This document shows positions 1 to 11,760 of a stretch of 64,000 bases of DNA, one piece after another. The notes below the pieces were generated by a model that was not told the DNA's origin, made no database searches, and saw only the letters and a program-made list of their open reading frames with translations. Numbering within the stretch: the first letter of the stretch is position 1; every line of letters begins with the position of its first letter. The DNA comes from Typhlomys cinereus (taxonomy: Eukaryota > Chordata > Mammalia > Rodentia > Platacanthomyidae). Location: the NCBI GenBank assembly GCA_023101885.1, contig JALPQD010000004.1, positions 9,433,688 through 9,497,687 of the forward strand, given 5' to 3'. The translations under genes were made by a program, and so were the position numbers.

Positions 1-60
1 AATTTTGTTATTTTAGTAAATGTTATTTACAATACTGCAGAGATAAAAACAAAGTGTCCC

Positions 61-372
61 ATGAGCTGATAAATATAGTGTGCTGTATGTATATGGAATA
101 CTACTCAACCATGAAAGAATGAGATTCTTCATTTGTGACAAATATAGGACTGAGACGTTTTAACTTATGAAAAATAATCCAGACACAGAAAGGCAAATAT
201 TGTATGATCTCACTCATATATGGAATCTGATGAGTTAATTTGCATAGTCCTGGAGAGTAGCATTGTAGTTATGAGAAGCTGGGGAAGGTGAAAGTTAGGG
301 ATAGATGAAGACAGATATCAATATGTACTGTGACAATTATCTAAATACACTAGAGTTACTAAAACAAATACA
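61..372 (+). repeat. old L1 3'-end fragment
   Basis: The sequence carries the motif string typical of the end of L1 ORF2 and the start of its 3' UTR: a 'tatggaatactactcaacca' stretch, then a run corresponding to 'ggcaaatattgtatgatctc', then a decayed purine-rich part. The same motif string recurs at 19.6, 29.66 and 40.74 kb inside other L1 copies. It has many substitutions and stops, so it is an old molecular fossil. The boundaries are approximate. Confidence 0.7.
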
Positions 373-780
373 CTAGAGTTTCTAAGCTTTCAAAGAGGAA
401 AGGCTAATTTGGGCTCAAGTTTAGGGGTTACAGTTCATGATAAGCTGGTCCCATTACTTTTGAGGCTTATCGGATGAGAGTATATTCACAAGTTGTTCAC
501 TTCATGGTGTTTGGGAGCAAAGAGAATGTGCTGGAATTCCAGTATGTCTCTTACCTTCAACATCCCATATTACTGCCATAAGACAGGTAGCAACTGACAT
601 GTCTGGGGTATATTCATAATCCATATTAGGTACTATGATATAACTAGATTTCAATAGAGGCAAATAGTGTACTATTGTTCAATAGAGAGGCTATAGGCAA
701 TAATTTAATGTTTGTTTCAAAGTTTAAAAAAACTATGAAAGACTTTCAAATCCCTCACCACAAGTGGATGATAAATGCTT
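373..780. other. unassigned intergenic sequence
   Basis: AT-rich sequence in which I see no convincing open reading frame, RNA gene or recognisable repeat. Confidence 0.5.
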
Positions 781-793
781 AAGAATGTAGATA

Positions 794-1022
794 TGAGCTG
801 GAGAGATGGCTCAGGGATTAAGATGCCGAGTTCTGATCCCAGGTCCCACGTAAAAAATGCCTTCACTTAGGGCCCTAGTAGAAGAACTTGGAAAATCCCA
901 GAGCAAAGCATAAAGAAAGTAGAAGCAATCCAGGATAATTCCCAGTCACCCTTTGTCCTCTACAGGGATACACAGTTCTCTCTCTCTCTCTCTCTCTCTT
1001 TTTCTCTCTCTCTCTCTCTCTC

Positions 1023-1078
<56 letters not shown>

Positions 1079-1082
1079 TAAA
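794..1082 (+). mobile_element. tRNA-derived SINE (older subfamily), intact with TSD
   Basis: Starts with a tRNA-like head (ctggagagatggctcagg, box A-like; then a degraded box B). A body follows that is shared with the copies at 13.3, 46.5 and 60.0 kb, and then a long CT and CA microsatellite tail. A 13-bp target-site duplication, aagaatgtagata, flanks it at 781-793 and 1083-1095. Any small frames reading through the CT/CA tail are low-complexity artefacts. The RNA polymerase III origin is inferred from the tRNA-like head. Confidence 0.9.
976..1078. repeat. (CT)n followed by (CA)n microsatellite
   Basis: A run of CT dinucleotides, interrupted by ttt, passes directly into about 25 CA units. 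It forms the variable tail of the SINE at 794-1082. Confidence 0.95.
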
Positions 1083-1095
1083 AAGAATGTAGATA

Positions 1096-2009
1096 CATGC
1101 AATTGGCTTAAAATTTTCAAAATTTAAACTAAAGCTAGCTAGACTGATAAAAGTCAATGTTTATTGCTGTCTGTTTTTATCAAAAAAATGTTTCGGAAAA
1201 GAATTCTCCTGCATTTTAACTGTGATAGGAGCCCAGTTGAAAGCAAAGGGAAGGAAAAATGTCAGACTGACCAGACCAGGGACTACAGTTATTAGCTTGG
1301 TCTTTGATAAGCTTTGTATACCCCTCTCTTGTTGCTGCCTATGGAAAATGGAGATAAAGCTCTGAGATTTTGCATCTGTGTAGGTTTGTTATGTTAGTAG
1401 ATAAGCTGACCAGAGTGGTGCTTGCAGCCTGGCTGTCACAGTAGCCATTATTACCTGGGGAAAAGAGCCTATTTTCTTATCCACCATGCTTCTTGTGTAC
1501 ATTAGTGTTCAACACGTCTTTTGGGGCCTGCCCCAACATATGCTGTTTCTCAGTTAATCTCACTTCCCTCTCCTACCATTTTCTCTCCTACCATTGACTC
1601 TTCTCTAGGGTGTAGGAAGAACATGATACCATTGTGATTTTTGAGGAGTTATGTCTAGTTCTGCAGACTAGCTATGCTCCTCATCAATCCAATCTAGTCT
1701 TAAGCATCATCCCCACATATTCAGTATTCAAAACTTGTGGACATTCCCACTTGATGAGTTGTGGGAGGACTTGTGTCAACTGTAGGAAGGTATCAGTGAC
1801 ATTTCAACCTGTGCAAAGATACACAAAGAATATTAATTGACCAATCAAAAAGTATATATGAGATTCTTATATTTACCAGGTGGAATAATGGAGACTATAA
1901 AGAGAAAACAAATATGTCTGTTGCCTACAGAAAGCTTGCAGTATACAGTAAAGCCACTAAAGGAACAAAAATTTTGGGAGTTGAAGAGATGCTTTAGGAG
2001 GGAAAAACT
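1096..2009. other. unassigned intergenic sequence
   Basis: No reading frame with family resemblance and no clear repeat. Short open frames at 1634-1840 and 1837-2361 have no recognisable domain, and the second runs into a SINE, so I do not annotate them as genes. Confidence 0.5.
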
Positions 2010-2310
2010 CTTAGTGTTCAAGCATGAGAACCTGAGTTCAAATCCACAAAACCTATATAAAAATGAAGCACGGCAGCAAGTGCCCATAAGGGAGAGAGAC
2101 AGGCTGATCCTGGGAGCTCACTGGCCAGACAGTATAGCCAAAACAGCAAGCTTCATGTTCAGTGAGAGACTCTGTCTCAAGGGAATAAACTGGAAGGTGA
2201 TAGTGCAAGAAACAACGTGCTCCTCTGGCTTCTGCATGGCCTTTCTCCTCTCCGCTCCTCCCCATGTCCTCCCCACCCATACACATACAAGAAACCAAAC
2301 AAGTGGAACA
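2010..2310 (+). mobile_element. B4/RSINE1-like SINE
   Basis: A tRNA/ID-like head (gaagagatgctttagg ... gagttcaaatcc) is followed by a B1-like right half (gctgatcctgggagctcact, then gagagactctgtctcaa). This composite order is diagnostic of the rodent B4 family. It is diverged, and the boundaries are approximate. Confidence 0.75.
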
Positions 2311-2578
2311 ACAGTGAAAAAAGAATCATTGACAGTAAGAACACTGTTCTTTAAAAGATAACAATTTTCCACAGTGTCTTGCTGGCTTTCTGAAAGTCAA
2401 AAAGAAGACCTATATGACATGCCTGAGATAAATTAGAGAGACCCTTGTATCAGAAATAAACTGCTTGACATATTAAAGTCGAAAAATTGTGTTTTTATGA
2501 ATAGATTGGGAAAAAGTTATTTAGGGACTATACCAATTAGTTTTAGTAGCCAATACAATGATTGAGGAGAGAACCTTT

Positions 2579-2756
2579 ATTTTTTTATTATTTGGTTTTT
2601 CTAGTTTTACAAACATATTGAGTACTTATCCCTGCTTCTCTGCATCCCCCCTCTCCCACCCATCTCCCTCCCTTCCTTTCATCAATCCATCCACTCCGTC
2701 CTACCCTCCTGCCTGTCTGCTTCTATAGACCCCAGGATTCCTTCTGGCCTGTCTAT
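2579..2756 (-). mobile_element. L1 3' UTR end fragment, copy 1
   Basis: Read on the minus strand this is the GA-rich L1 3' UTR ending in ...caatatgtttgtaaaactag and an A-rich tail. The same end (gcttgtaaaactaggaaaaa) closes the L1 at 41.84 kb. On the plus strand it appears as a T-rich start followed by a C/T-rich stretch. The block 2579-2899 is flanked by a possible 8-bp duplication, aaccttta. Confidence 0.65.
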
Positions 2757-2899
2757 TCTTTTTTTTTAATTTTCTCCTTTCACAAACATATTGAGTACTT
2801 ATCCCTGCTTCCCTCCATCGTCTCTCCCTCCTGTCCCTCCATCAATCTCACCCTCCTGCCTGTCTGCTTCTATGGATCCTGGGTTCCCACTGGCTTAGG
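2757..2899 (-). mobile_element. L1 3' UTR end fragment, copy 2 (tandem)
   Basis: A second copy of the same segment follows directly: a T-rich start, then acaaacatattgagtactta, a pyrimidine-rich block, and gcctgtctgcttctatggat, matching 2605-2740. See the finding on this tandem arrangement. Confidence 0.65.
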
Positions 2900-2917
2900 A
2901 CATAACCTTTAGAAATA

Positions 2918-3230
2918 CAACTATAAAGAATTAGTTAATGTAAATCTGTGAACGATCCTGTACAAGATTGTCTAATTGGTGACCTTTCTCTGGGCAGATG
3001 AATAAAAGATGATCCATTATTTTGGTAGAATGAGAAGTTGTGTTTTCTTCTCTACACTGTTCTTGTGGATATAGTATAAACCAGTTTTCTTGGATTCTGA
3101 TGCTAGTATGAATTCTTTTGCCATGCTCATGAATTGCAACCAGAAACTGTAAGACAAGAGTAAAGCCCCTTGTACCCCTAAATCATTTGAGTCATGGATT
3201 TATTCAGCAGTGGGAAGATAAAGCTAACAT
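2918..3230 (+). mobile_element. ERVL-MaLR-like LTR, old, partial
   Basis: The 5' part shares 'agaattagttaatg ... agattgtctaattggtg' with the better preserved LTRs at 9.2 and 20.7 kb. The 3' part has the MaLR-type end: gaactgtaag-like, an AATAAA-like site (gagtaaagcc), 'ggatttattcagcag' and a terminal 'gctaaca'. It is a diverged solo LTR. Confidence 0.6.
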
Positions 3231-3559
3231 GGGAACCCAAAAAAGTATTCAGAGACTGTACCGCTTAGTTTTAGCGGCGATATTAGAAAAACATTGAGTG
3301 ATGAGATGCTGGGAAATACTCAGAAAGAAATAAGGGACATCAAGATAATGATGAAAGTGAATTTTACCATTGAACTATATGTTTTCAAATCATGATCTAA
3401 GAAACAGTTTTATATACCCACTGATGCTAAGATGTCAGTAAATTCAACTTTGGTTGGATATTTGAATTTTCATGCTGTCTTTGGCTTTTGATTCCCAATG
3501 GTAATCCATTATCATTGTCTAAGAACTACCTCAATGTCTTTTAAATAGCAACTTCTCTT

Positions 3560-3790
3560 TCCATGTTAATAAATTCCAGATTACCGTAACCAAATACCTG
3601 AGAAAACAGAGTAAAGGAGGAAAATATGCTGGTTCATGCTTCAAGAGGTTTCTTGTCATCATCTTGAGGGCTATTCACATAATAGCCAATGAGAATCAAG
3701 GAAAGAAAGTAGAACAACCTTCAAAAGCATTGCCCGATCCTCATGAGTCCCCTCTTCCAGATGGGCCCCACCTGATGTATTTGTAATGCT
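3560..3790 (-). mobile_element. MaLR-like LTR fragment, minus strand
   Basis: The 'aaccaaatacctgagaaaac' and 'gggccccacctgatgta' stretches match, as I remember it, the antisense form of rodent MaLR LTRs that begin with a TG-terminal arm. Strongly diverged. Family assignment is from memory. Confidence 0.5.
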
Positions 3791-4280
3791 GAAGGATTTA
3801 ATGTGTAACTTAATGAATTATTAAACAACTGGATTTTGATGTTTTATGGAAAGTGAGAAGATAGATACCAGTAATGATAATTCAAACATTTAAGATAAAT
3901 CATTTCATTGATATATGGTAGGTTCTTTCATTATGAATAATTAAGCATTAGATGTTCTTTAGTAAAGAGAATTTTATTGTAAAGATTTAAATGGAAATGA
4001 AGAAAACTGTTTCCTTAGTCATGATGGCCTTGCAGAAGTCAGGTAAAACCTGAGGAAAACTGACATCCAGAGAATATTCAGGACGTGAGATGCTGTTTCA
4101 AGACCAGAGTTTTTTGTTTTCAAGTTGCTGAGATTGTTACTCTAGACTTCTTGGCAGTCAACAGGAGTCAGCTCTTCTTTATGCCTTGATATTATTTAAA
4201 TCTTTTCATTTTGCTCCCTGATTCTTAAATTCCTCTAGTATACTGCCAATTTTATTAATTTTCTTGATTATATTTGTTTG

Positions 4281-4620
4281 TGCTTGTGTGTATAATATAT
4301 ATGTGCATGTGCATGCTTGCTTGTGAATATATGTGTGGATGTGGATATAATACATGCATATGTGCCCATTTTCTCATGGAGGTCAGAGGACGACCTCAGG
4401 TGTCAGTCCTTAGTGCCTTTGTTGGAGAAAAGGTGTCATTGGTTTGGAACTTAGGCTAATGCCAAAGATTCACTGGTTTCTTCCTCCCATCCTGCCATCA
4501 CTAGGATTACAACGACAGGCTGCACTATCCTTGACTTTTTTATGGGTTCTGAAGATCCAGAGCCAGGTCTTTATGCTTGGGAGGCAAATACTTTACTAAC
4601 TAGCTATAGTCCCTGGGCTT
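4281..4620 (-). mobile_element. B4-like SINE, minus strand
   Basis: On the plus strand the order is a TG-rich microsatellite remnant, 'ggaggtcagaggacgacctc', a B1-like block ('tcactaggattacaacgaca') and 'gaagatccagagccaggtct' leading to a degraded tRNA-like head. This is the reverse complement of the B4 composite. Confidence 0.7.
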
Positions 4621-7600
4621 GAAGTTATTGTTGTAGTTGGCAAGTTAGTATTAGTAGCCTCATAGTGTACCTCATTTGTCTGTGCTTGGATCAGGGTCCC
4701 ACCTATCATGTGGCCCCTCTAGACCAGTGATCCTTACCAAAGTGTATGCATATATAATCATAATACATCTACTTTCCTATAAAGGATTTATGAAATGCTT
4801 CCTTGAATCAAGCCCAGCACCACAAGATAGAAGAGTCTCTTCCAACATTTTTTGCATTCTATCTTAAATTTCATTTGTTTCCATTTTTCCCCTCGAGGGA
4901 ACAAGCAGGTCCAAACTGGTACTGAAGTGGTTCATAACTTCAATATTCTCAAACAAACGAATCTATGAGTCATTTTCAGGTTAGGATGAGATATGAATGA
5001 ATGTTAGACAAAACGGTGTTGTGAATCCCTCCTATATGGGTAACATAGAAGTGCTCCTAGAGAGATTTCAAGAGCACAGTCTCAGTGGGGGTGCTTTTTG
5101 TACCTACAGTCACCTTCATTTATCATCACATTTCAGGAAATTTAAAAAACTGAAATAGCAGTTATTTCCTGCCTTTCTCTTTCACTTTGAAAAGCATGAG
5201 GTATCCTGGTGAGCTCAGCATTCTCCAGCAATGATGACAAAACTTCTAACAGTTAATAATTTACTGAAGTGGCCTGAATAAAAAAAACAAATGGCTTATT
5301 ACAAATGGGTTAGAAGGGACACATTTCAAAAACGCGTATATATGTATATATTTTTTAACTTCTTTTCCCCTCATTTTCTCTTCCTGTTTCCTGAGTCCCC
5401 ACTTTTGGGTATCCTGAGTTCTTTGTACATAAGTCTGTGTGGGAGGAGATGATGAGAAGCAGTTGAATAAACTTCCTTTAGAGCTGCTAAGGCTCTTGTA
5501 GAGGCTAATGGAGGGCAGGGGCTGGACACACCATTCAGGGTGAACAAGAGATCTTTGAATGTTTGATTTTAATTCACCGAATCCAAAAGGAAATGTTTTC
5601 TTTGAAAAAATATGTGGAGAGTCAGGCTGTTTTTGCTTTTGTTTTTGTTTTCCTGCTTGAGATAAACTACATGAATAAACATTGGGGTACAGACTTTTAG
5701 CCTTTCTCTTATTTTTAGCAAATAGGCTTTTATCTTTCTTTCATTTGTAGCAAATGCATATTGGACCTTTGAGATTCTTGGGAACACCTATGCTAAACTG
5801 GAATTTAATTATGAGGTTATGTGACTTTCATCTGATTTTGAGTTACTGCATCATGTATTTCTTGGGATAATTTGCTTTCACACCCTACAAAATGATTGAG
5901 TTCAATTCCTGATTTCCAAGCACAAATTGTGCAAATACATAGACATTCCAAAGGAAAAAGGAATGGATAGGTAGAACTGCAATTCAGGCCATAAATGCAA
6001 CTTAACATATTGGCTCTCCCCTAAATACAAGGCTTTAAAGAAATTAAGCTGATCTCAGAAAGGATGATGCAAGTTGGTAAGCTTTATTCTTTAAAGAAAA
6101 AAACTGACATATTCTTTTTATTTTAAAATATATTCCTATAGCTGATTCATCTTTCACCTCCTGCTTTTTCTCATTATTTATTCTCAAATGCTTTTTTCAC
6201 TAGTATTATGTCAATCAGTGTTAGTATAGTAAGCTACTACTGTAAATTCCATCTACTTGGGATGGAGATGGAGAATTTATATTCCTGATAGGATGGTTTT
6301 CTACTTATTGTTCCCATTGACAAGATACATTTGGGCCTCTCTAAAATGAATGCTTTAGGTTTCAAAGACAATAGATGCATACCCTAATAGTTTTGTTGTA
6401 CAGTATAAAGAAGCATGAATATTAGAGTATTGTACTCTGGAAATAAAAGTTCAAAAATGTATTTAATTTAGTTTTTGCTGGTAAAAAACAATATATATAT
6501 TTGTTTCCTTTTTGAAATCATATAATAGGAGTCATAGAATAAGTGAAAATAACAATTTAAGCATGACTGAATTCCATAGGAGTTGGCATTATTTTGTGAG
6601 AACACTGAACTCAGAACTTCTATGTTTTTTTCCTGATAAAAAAGAGTAAAATAATATTTGTTCCTTAGTCAAAAATTGAAAATGAATTTCTTTCTTCCTG
6701 CTAAGAGAACACAAAATTTTCTAAGTTACATAAAAATCTACCTTATATCTCTCTTTTAACTTATTGTATATTAAAATTCAAAATATCAATTTTCAAATTA
6801 AGTTGTCTTTCATAGGAACACCTAGGGTGATTCTGGTGGTTTGGATTACATTCAAAATCCCAGATGGAATGATCTCATGGATTAAACATCTGCTTCATAT
6901 CATAAAAATTATTTGATGTAGATTTTGATATTATTAGAATTAAATTATTGATATAGTTTTGAAATTTTCTTGAAGATTAGATCTTATGACTATTAAGATA
7001 AAGCTATCTAAAGGTGATTATTCAATTGAAAAATTATGAAAAATATTGAGTGAACAATTTTTTATTTTTCTATTTTGAGATTTTCCCTTCTTTACTCCTT
7101 CCATTCTATTCCTCTTTCTGTCCTTGAAGACATGACAAGTTGGCTTTTCTCTCTTCATTTGTTAATTCCGTTTTAAAGTCACTTACTGACACTGACATTC
7201 ATTATATTAAATGAAATCATGAAAAATCAAATGAGTATCTTTATCACAATAACATTTACCCACTTTTGTTAGTAGGTAATGTGTAACTGAACTGAACACC
7301 TCAGGTTATAGTTCAAGCTAAAACAATATTTATGACAAAATCACATCCACCTATAGTAAAAGTCTTGTGGTACTTGCCATTGTTAGGATCTCAAATAAAA
7401 AAAATTCAGTCAGTCATGGAGCAGGATCTTGTTTTGGCATGTGTAGTATTTCTTTCTCTCATATCTGATGAAAGCCTTATTCAAGAGGTCATTTTAGATA
7501 CTCCAGCCCCTTTGTCCTCACTACTTATCTGCTGCTATCCCAGCCTGTAAAACAGCCTGTATGATTCTAGCCACAGCCTCCTTTGTGTGATTATAGTCAC

Positions 7601-9239
7601 TGTTATTGTCAAGCACAGACACAAGGAGGAGTTTGTGATGATGTGGGATCTGGAACTGACCCAAAGCTCTCTTTATCTCTTATTTATCAGCCACTTTAGT
7701 TCCTAACTGTTAATCTGTGTCACACTAGCTTTATTTACTGGCAGATAGAACTCCTTGATTAACTATGAAGGAGCTTATCATTGATCTAAACTATCCTTTC
7801 TAAAATCAGAGCAGAGAAAGTATGTTGCATCACTAAAATAAGACTTTCTGTTGGCAGACAGCAATCTAGCATGGCTAAGTGAGTTCAAAGCTAGCCTATC
7901 CATACAGTCTTCCCATCTGTGTAAAGGGTGCGCACATGAGCCAGGCTGGGCCACTCCAGGATGCTATTCCTATGCCGAAGATTCAGTGTAAAAATGGCAG
8001 TATGACTCAAAGTACATGTTAGAAACCCTCTCCAAGAGAGGTGAATAAAACAAGACAGAAAAAGTCTGAATGGAAGGGAACATGAGGTAATGAAATATAC
8101 TTGATATAAAAGCAGAGGATAGGATTACTTGGTGGGAAAGAAGAGCATATGGGGAGAGTGAAGTGGCAGAGGGCATGCAAATAAGAGTATATGTATGAAA
8201 AGTTACAGTAAAACCCACTATGTTGCAGATTAACTGAAGACAATCAATAGGAGAGAAAGAGAGAAAAAGAAAAAGAGAATCCTCCCTTAAAATCTATTAC
8301 ACGTGCCTGTTTTTCTAATTTATTACATGTGCCTCTTTTTCTATGGTTTTGACAATTATCAGCAGGGAAGGTAGGTGACTATCTTTTCATTTACATTAAA
8401 GCTTTCCTTCTGTCACAAGGAAGAACCTGCAAACTGAAACTTGGTTGAGACATTGCTTTAGTTCTTAAACTTTCTGTCCTTGTACTACTTAATTTCTAGT
8501 TTCGTTATAAATTTGTTAAAATTTGTGAAAACAATGCTTGAAAAGAATACCTTCTATTTGTAACTGAACATCTGTTTACTATATGCTGTTTACATACATA
8601 AAAATAAGCATATCAAATTGTGTGTATTGACTTTATATCAAAATTGAGTAGAGATCAGGCTAAATAATGATCAGTGCACCAATTTAATTATATACTTATG
8701 AGGTTGACTTATATATTCATTGAGTATATAATATACTTATTGTAATGCATTTAGAATTGTAGACGTCTGAATACAATGGACTCAACTGCTGGGCAAGTCA
8801 GTCTATTGTTTGGAGATACACCTAAATGGAATTTTCTGTTTTCAAATGATCAGCTGTTTTTAATTATGGTGTCCAGGATAAGATGTTATTAATCTCTGTG
8901 GTTCACTACTGACAGAAAGACATTGTGCTTAAAAATGCAGTCTCAAGATTCTTTGGGCAATGGCACAGTTGACAGTGGTCAGATAAACATGTTACAGATT
9001 TAATGGTAGAGAAGCTAGTGGGAAGAACTTTCTTTATAAACATAATAGGAATAAAGAAAGAAGAAGGAAACTAATTATTTGGGTGAGTTGAATTGTTTTA
9101 ATGATATCTGCCATTTCATTGTGCCAACTTCCTGTTAGTGTAGCATTTGTCATTTTTTCTTGAGTAATTAATAATAACTATGGTGCACTTTTGCAATAGA
9201 AGTGACATCAAAAGTTGGCTAATGAGGATTTAACATTTT
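4621..9239. other. unassigned intergenic sequence
   Basis: About 4.6 kb of AT-rich DNA. The short open frames (for example 5569-5787 and 7970-8218, both minus) lack any recognisable domain or sensible composition. No tRNA, rRNA or snRNA signature was seen. It may contain very old repeats that I cannot identify by eye. Confidence 0.5.
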
Positions 9240-9646
9240 TGTCATAGTTAGGCACAGGCATCAACTTGACTGTTGAGGGTTTGCGCTCTGGAAACATTTG
9301 CAGAGAATTAATGGTTGAGTTAAGCCCAGAGCAAACCTGCAGGAGATTGTCTAGCTGATGGGGAAAGTCGAAGTGGATGGAATTAGCCCCTGGAATAAAA
9401 TACAGAGAGTTGGGAGAGTTGTCATCCTTTTGTACACTTGGCCAGACATACTAGTCTGGCACATAAGGATTGTCCCTCTCTCAGTCATTATATGGTGATG
9501 GTGTGGCCAGTTCCCTGGTGTTGGTGCATGCTCTCGAGTCAAGCTGGGCTATGAACTGTAACTGGACTATCATAAGAGAATAAACCCTTGCTCCCTTAAG
9601 CCATTTGATGGTGATTTATCACCAACCATGCAGGGTAACTGCAACA
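9240..9646 (+). mobile_element. solo LTR, ERVL-MaLR-like, with 5-bp TSD
   Basis: The element starts TGTCATAGTTAGG and ends CTGCAACA, so it has the TG...CA ends of an LTR. A perfect 5-bp duplication, atttt, lies at 9235-9239 and 9647-9651. It is 407 bp long and carries a polyadenylation signal (aataaaccc) about 65 bp before its end. Its closing 'atttatcaccaaccatg' region resembles the MaLR LTR end. Length, termini and TSD size all fit ERVL-MaLR LTRs. The body also resembles repeats called URR1 in mouse as I remember them, so the class name should be tested. Confidence 0.8.
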
Positions 9647-9651
9647 ATTTT

Positions 9652-10930
9652 CCACTATTTTATTTTTAGTGTTTCATGCATGAATATAATGAATTTATGA
9701 TACCTCCACACCTCAGTCCCCAATCCCAGCCTCCTTACTCTTCCTCTTACAACCCTTCTCCCCTGCAAGACTCCCTCTTATTTTCAAGTTTTTTCACATG
9801 CATGACCCACTGGGTTTTATCTGTTGTGTTTGATGGCACATGACTAAGTACTGAAGCAAGAATCATATATCAGTGTATGTAGCATTGAGGAAAGCATCTT
9901 TCCGTCCTCTCCCCCATCAGTCTTAGCCCTCTTCAGTCTCTCAGGAAGGCATGGATCCTCTTGAAATCTTTTCTCTTCCATATTGAATTTTTGATAGGAC
10001 AATCACCATGCAGTGAATTCATGGATACAACAGCCCTGTATGTTCAGAAGACAGTGTCTGACTGCACTCCTATTCTATTTAAAGCTCCTACAATTTTATC
10101 ACTTTCTCTTCTGGATATTCCCTGAGACTTTGAGTGTGGATATATGAGGCGGCTTAGATATCTTGTTTAGGACCAAGTAGGTTGCAGTCACTTATTTTCT
10201 GTACTTTTTCCATTTGTGCAATTTCTGTAACAAACACCTTCTATTAAACAATGAAGCTTCTGGTTTAGTGCTAAATGATCCTCCAATCTATGAGTATAAT
10301 GACAATTGTTTAAATGGTAGTTTGATAGTCTTTATAGCTAAACTTCCATAGCTTGCACTCCCCCTAAAGCTTAAGCCCCCCTCTTTCATAGGTTCTTATT
10401 CTAGATTACCACACCAGCAATGTGATCCCTGCTTAAAAGTAGGCCTTAGATCTGATCAGAAAGTTGTTGGTTGTGACCCTGACATTCATGCCACTTTTAC
10501 ACTGATGCTCATCTTATAACAGGGTAATTGTTATTGTAGCTTTGACAGATTGATGAGACTGTCAATTGCTTTTTTCCCTTAATAGTTTTCATAATACTGT
10601 AGTTTTCATAGTACTATATGTTACTGTGAAAGGTATTAAGAAAAAAAAATTTCTAGACCAGTTCTAGCTGGTGTTATTTTTTTGTTTTGTTTTGTTGTTT
10701 TGTTGGTCCTGTCCTGTGATGAATGTGCTTTGCATCTTCAGTAAAAGATCATACTGTCCATTCCTCAAGGGCAATCAAGAGCAATGATAAAAGCCTATAG
10801 TGTTTGGGGAGGGTGATTCAAGACTTTTCTGACCAACAACTTATTAGGAAACACCACCTACCTGTTATTGGTAGTACTGTTTATTTGCCTTTGGGTTCTA
10901 CTTGGAGCAACATGGTGCATTTTTCTTGTT
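9652..10930. repeat. rodent-wide noncoding repeat, probably L1/Lx-related
   Basis: Several blocks match, from memory, one long interspersed repeat of mouse and rat: gcatgacccactgggtttta, then gtgaattcatggatacaaca, then gaccaagtaggttgcagtca, then gatcagaaagttgttggttg, then cagtaaaagatcatactgtc. They occur in the same order. It has no coding capacity. The class (L1-derived noncoding segment versus LTR internal) is uncertain. A (TTTTG)n run lies at 10681-10705. Confidence 0.5.
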
Positions 10931-11400
10931 TTGTTTTGACTTGTCTTGCTGAGGATTTAACTTTTTTGTTTTAAGTATTGTCTTTCTTGGCAGAGAAAAG
11001 GATAACAGTTTTGATCTAACTGAAACTCAACATGACTGGTGTTTCTCTTCCCTCTGAGTCTGCTTGCTCGATTCTAATGCACCACTGTGGTAGAATGCAT
11101 AATGACTAATGGCCTGGCATAGACCCAAGTGACATGTGAACAGTGCATGTTGCCTGAGGCCAGCAAGCCTGCAGCAGATGCTAACATTAATTTCTTTGTA
11201 GTTTCCTAGCTTCCATCAGTAGGAGGAGTCATAGCTTGCACCAGACTTTTAAACTAGGCTGTTCATGAATTGTGTATCTGTTAGCATTTCAATGTTAGGA
11301 CCATTATTAAATGTAAACGAATAGCTAAGGAAGACTCATTTATAATGTAATTAAGAGTCACGTCATTTCATGGTTATGCTTTGTAAGAAAAAGTCCACAT
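10931..11400. other. unassigned intergenic sequence
   Basis: No gene or repeat that I can name. There is a T-rich, TTTTG-like composition near the start. Confidence 0.4.
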
Positions 11401-11427
11401 TATTATGTGATTTTATTCGTGCATGCA

Positions 11428-11760
11428 TGTGTATGTGAGAGTGAGACAGAGAAAGAGAGACAGAGAGACAGAGACTTGCAGAGTAAAAGAGATAGAGAAA
11501 GACTATCATCTATTATGTTTCCAGGCTGGAATCAAACTTACTATGCAGCCATAGATGATGATGTACTACTTATGTACTACTTCACCTTGCAGTGTCCAGA
11601 TTACAGACTTTCACCACAATGCTAATTTATGCACTTGTTGTATACACTATAGTTTATGCATGTGTTGGAAATAAACACAGGGGTTTAGGCATGCTAGGCA
11701 AGAACTCTACCCAGATAGTCCCAATCCAGACCAGTATCACATCTTTATATGTGAACAGGC
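11428..11760 (-). mobile_element. B1/B4-type SINE, minus strand, with GA-rich tail
   Basis: A purine-rich (gagaca)n stretch at 11436-11505 leads into a diverged B1-like block (ccaggctggaatcaaactta; ccagattacagactttcacc). Then comes 'gcatgctaggcaagaactct', the reverse complement of an ID-type tRNA head. An open frame across 11407-11625 is a by-product of the GA tract. Confidence 0.6.

Noticed and set aside
1837..2361. 174-codon plus-strand frame
   Set aside because: Its second half lies in a B4-like SINE and the first half has no family resemblance.
10681..10705. (TTTTG)n run as a possible regulatory element
   Set aside because: It is a short simple repeat inside a rodent interspersed repeat; nothing suggests function.
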